Shown here: positions 62,014-64,000 of the stretch, piece by piece
How positions within the stretch are numbered: position 1 is the first letter of the stretch
Layout: the number at the start of each line of letters is the position of its first letter
Assembly: GCA_032207245.1 (NCBI GenBank)
Contig: CM063502.1
Span: 42,559,162-42,623,161, forward strand
Source: Pardosa pseudoannulata
Lineage: Eukaryota > Arthropoda > Arachnida > Araneae > Lycosidae
DNA length: 64,000 nucleotides
Reading direction: 5' to 3'
Position numbers and translations under genes: made by a program
The notes under the pieces: model-generated
Told to the model about the DNA's origin: nothing
Database searches by the model: none
What the model saw: only the letters and a program-made list of their open reading frames with translations

Positions 62014-62629
62014 CATATATATATTCACAGGGTAGGGATGTGTATAGGGAGGGGGGGTGAGTAGCCCCATGTTAAAAATTTTATAACCTAGAGTGTCAAC
62101 GTTTCGCTTACCCTATTATCTCCTTAACATTATGGCCTAGTCCTTCAATAATTTTAGGGTTTGCACCTACTTCGCAAACCAGTCGAGATATGCATTTGTT
62201 GGCATCCACTCTGTGCAAGACTCCAAAGAAGTTTTCTATTTCAGTTGGGGTAGCTTCCCGAATGTTGAAAGTTGTAGGAATGTTAGGTCCTCTTCTTTTA
62301 GAAAAATTCGTATTTCTAGGAGTAACTCTAGGAATATCTTCATATTGAAGCCTGTCCATCTGGCTTCTTCGTGTTAACAACTGTGCTGCTTGCATAGGAG
62401 GGACTAGAAGACTAGTAGCAAGAGTACCAGCTGATCCAATCCCTAGAGTACCTAATGAATTTATCAGGCTTGCGCCAATAGCCAGCTTGACTGCTGTCAA
62501 GGATTCAGGTCCCATCACTGCAGGAACTCTAAAGGGAGATAACATTGATGCTGGAACAATTAACGACGCCTTGGCAACTGCCAGCAGTAAAAGCACCATT
62601 AATTTCCTTATATTCATTTTGTCATCCAT
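60292..62629 (-). CDS. DM4/12-like secreted protein, inverted third member (228 aa, two coding exons)
   Basis: Coding exons 62629-62112 and 60460-60292, joined in phase 2 exactly where paralogues A and B have their last intron; the exon with the ATG begins at 62,634, five bases before the ATG. There is no intron at the A/B intron 2 site, so two exons are fused. Residues 1-22 form a signal peptide (an internal ATG at residue 5 is an alternative start). Then comes a hydrophobic Gly/Ala/Leu-rich region (about 43-82), basic FSKRRG (109-114), PTEIENFF and the Cys domain: C146, R149, C152, E153 (CISRLVCE) and C202/C209 (CSRSFPTC). The C-terminus extends with basic RTFVRAFRFKN. The final exon has acceptor TTTTCTTCTAG. 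The N-terminal half is unlike A and B, so it is an older relative. Confidence 0.88.
61957..62024. repeat. (GT)n(AT)n microsatellite in the intron of the inverted gene
   Basis: GTGTGTGT followed by about 28 TA/AT units, close to the donor at 62,111. Confidence 0.95.
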
Positions 62630-62659
62630 TACCACTAAATAAAAAGAAAAAGGGGAGTT

Positions 62660-63460
62660 ATTAAAGAGAAATCAGTAGGGCAATTGTCACAGTTTTAAAA
62701 ATGATTCTCCCCCCCCCTCAGGAATTTTCTTTACACTCAAGCTTCTTAAACGAATTAAACATTGTTTTAAAGAAATAACTTAAGTATATATCACTACTAT
62801 ATATAGTAAAAATGCACAAGTTATGGAAATCTGGGGATAATGGTTTCCATTTGAACTTGGCCTAAAGATTACAAACGAACATATAACATAAGTTATTAAA
62901 TTACGTTGATCGTTTAAGAGAACTTCACATCATAATTAATAGCCGAAAAGGAAGCATTAAGTATTTCACATAGGTGATTAGAAATGGTTAAGCACAAACA
63001 GAGATTCAGAGTTGTTCCCAAGCTTACTAGAAACTAAAGAATTTTTTTATAAAAGTAAACAAGTACAATACGCTCCATTCTTTCAACGTTAAAATACCCT
63101 AATTATTCACATGAACACCCTTGTTATAACTAATATTCAACAAATCGCTACACCTCAGAGTCGTACGCAAACATTAAAAGAAATTATATTTTTTATTTAC
63201 ACAATACACACAAGTGCACCAACAGTAGCTTAGCGTTAAAACCATTAGCCTATAAAAGCGTAATATCAGTACTACCTTAGCCTTTCTCAAATCAAAAACT
63301 AGTAAGACCTAACTGATAAAACACTGCAGAAGTCTTCGCTCGCATCAGTACTTTATTCATGCCTTAATTCCCAGATAGTCTCATTTATTTGCATACATTT
63401 TCAAAAGTAATAGAAAAAATAAATTTAGACCAACTGAGCAGTCAAATTGGGCTGATTACG
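62660..63460 (-). other. Leader intron and probable first exon of the inverted DM4/12-like gene
   Basis: Lies between the acceptor (TTTTTATTTAG, ending at 62,635) and the TGATGTCAC element at 63,462. By analogy with paralogues A and B it should hold a non-coding exon and an intron; I could not choose the donor. Confidence 0.4.
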
Positions 63461-63461
63461 G

Positions 63462-63471
63462 GTGACATCAT
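63462..63471 (-). promoter_or_regulatory. TGATGTCAC element upstream of the inverted DM4/12-like gene
   Basis: ATGATGTCAC on the minus strand, about 840 bases before the ATG, against about 960 in paralogues A and B, same orientation relative to the gene. No clear TATA follows. A second half-site TTACGTCA lies at 63,524-63,531. Confidence 0.5.
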
Positions 63472-63972
63472 GAAATCCAAAGTGTTCAAAGCAAGGTAGC
63501 CAATGATTGAACAATAATTATAATTACGTCATATGTAATGATACTGATGTAATAAAAATATTTCCGAGGCTGACATTTTCATATAAAAAAAGTTAATACC
63601 CATATGTTCCCGTCATAATTTGGAGTTGTGTTTGTAGTTCAGTGTATATTCATCAAACACAATTTTGACTTCTTTTTGTAGTAATATAGAATTGTGAATT
63701 TCTAAAAACAGTAAAAAATTTCACAGGAAATGTATTAATAGTAAACAATTTAGGGATACTTAATCGGACGAATACAATAAAAAATAAAGGGGTAAATAAA
63801 ATACGTTATGTGAAATATGAAAATAGCTCTCATAAAACACGAAAAACGATGATATACTAATAACAGAATTACAAGATAAACGGAAACTATTGTCAAATGA
63901 ATTTTCGGGGCTTGGTCTAAAACTCATAGAAAAATCTGCTTCACAAAAAATAGTGAAAAAAAAATTTTTACT

Positions 63973-64000
63973 GAGGGTCGATCTCACCAAACGTTCGTTT
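63973..64000. mobile_element. End of a TIR element of the 38.8 kb family, cut by the window edge
   Basis: GAGGGTCGATCTCACCAAAC then GTTCGTTT resembles the inverted-repeat end GGGTCCGTTTCACCAAAGTT at 39,454-39,490. The rest lies to the right. Confidence 0.5.

Overview
The window looks like nuclear DNA of an arthropod. It is very AT-rich, has spliced genes with GT-AG introns, and carries tRNA-derived SINEs, mariner, piggyBac-like and Jockey-like relics and TA/GT microsatellites. An arachnid, perhaps a spider, fits best, but that is inference from texture and gene content; no marker here fixes the species.

Region 1 (about 1-27,250, minus strand) is the 5' part of an NFXL1-like gene. I could join eleven coding exons with consistent phases. 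They give 543 residues: an acidic N-terminus, a RING-type C3HC4 finger and a long run of NF-X1-type zinc fingers. The 3' part lies beyond the left edge. Its introns hold SINE copies, a 72-bp TTAA-flanked miniature element inside a SINE, a roughly 800-bp foldback, and an isolated minus-strand exon encoding a THAP zinc finger with a CRE palindrome upstream.

Region 2 (about 28,850-44,500, plus strand) holds two tandem paralogues (257 and 259 residues). They share exon layout and intron phases, a conserved core promoter, and a C-terminal domain with C-x5-C (CxxRxxCE) and C-x6-C pairs that matches the arthropod DM4/DM12 pattern. A third member (228 residues) lies on the minus strand at 60,292-62,629 and has fused the two middle exons. 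A separate 170-residue secreted or membrane protein of unknown function lies on the minus strand at 51,686-52,198. The three DM4/12-like genes all have an intron ending 4-6 bases before the start codon and a TGATGTCAC element about 0.8-1.0 kb upstream, suggesting common control. All three encode a signal peptide, a hydrophobic stretch, a basic site and the Cys domain, so processed secreted proteins are plausible.

Between the genes are mobile-element remains: nested foldback elements (38.7-39.8 kb), an exact 130-bp tandem duplication (37.95-38.2 kb), repeats flanking the promoter of the second paralogue, a dead Jockey-like retrotransposon (47.1-48.4 kb), a dead mariner (54 kb), and piggyBac-like TTAA elements. 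CpG is visibly scarce across the NFXL1 body and common from about 26.95 kb rightward, a pattern expected if only the NFXL1 gene body is germline-methylated.
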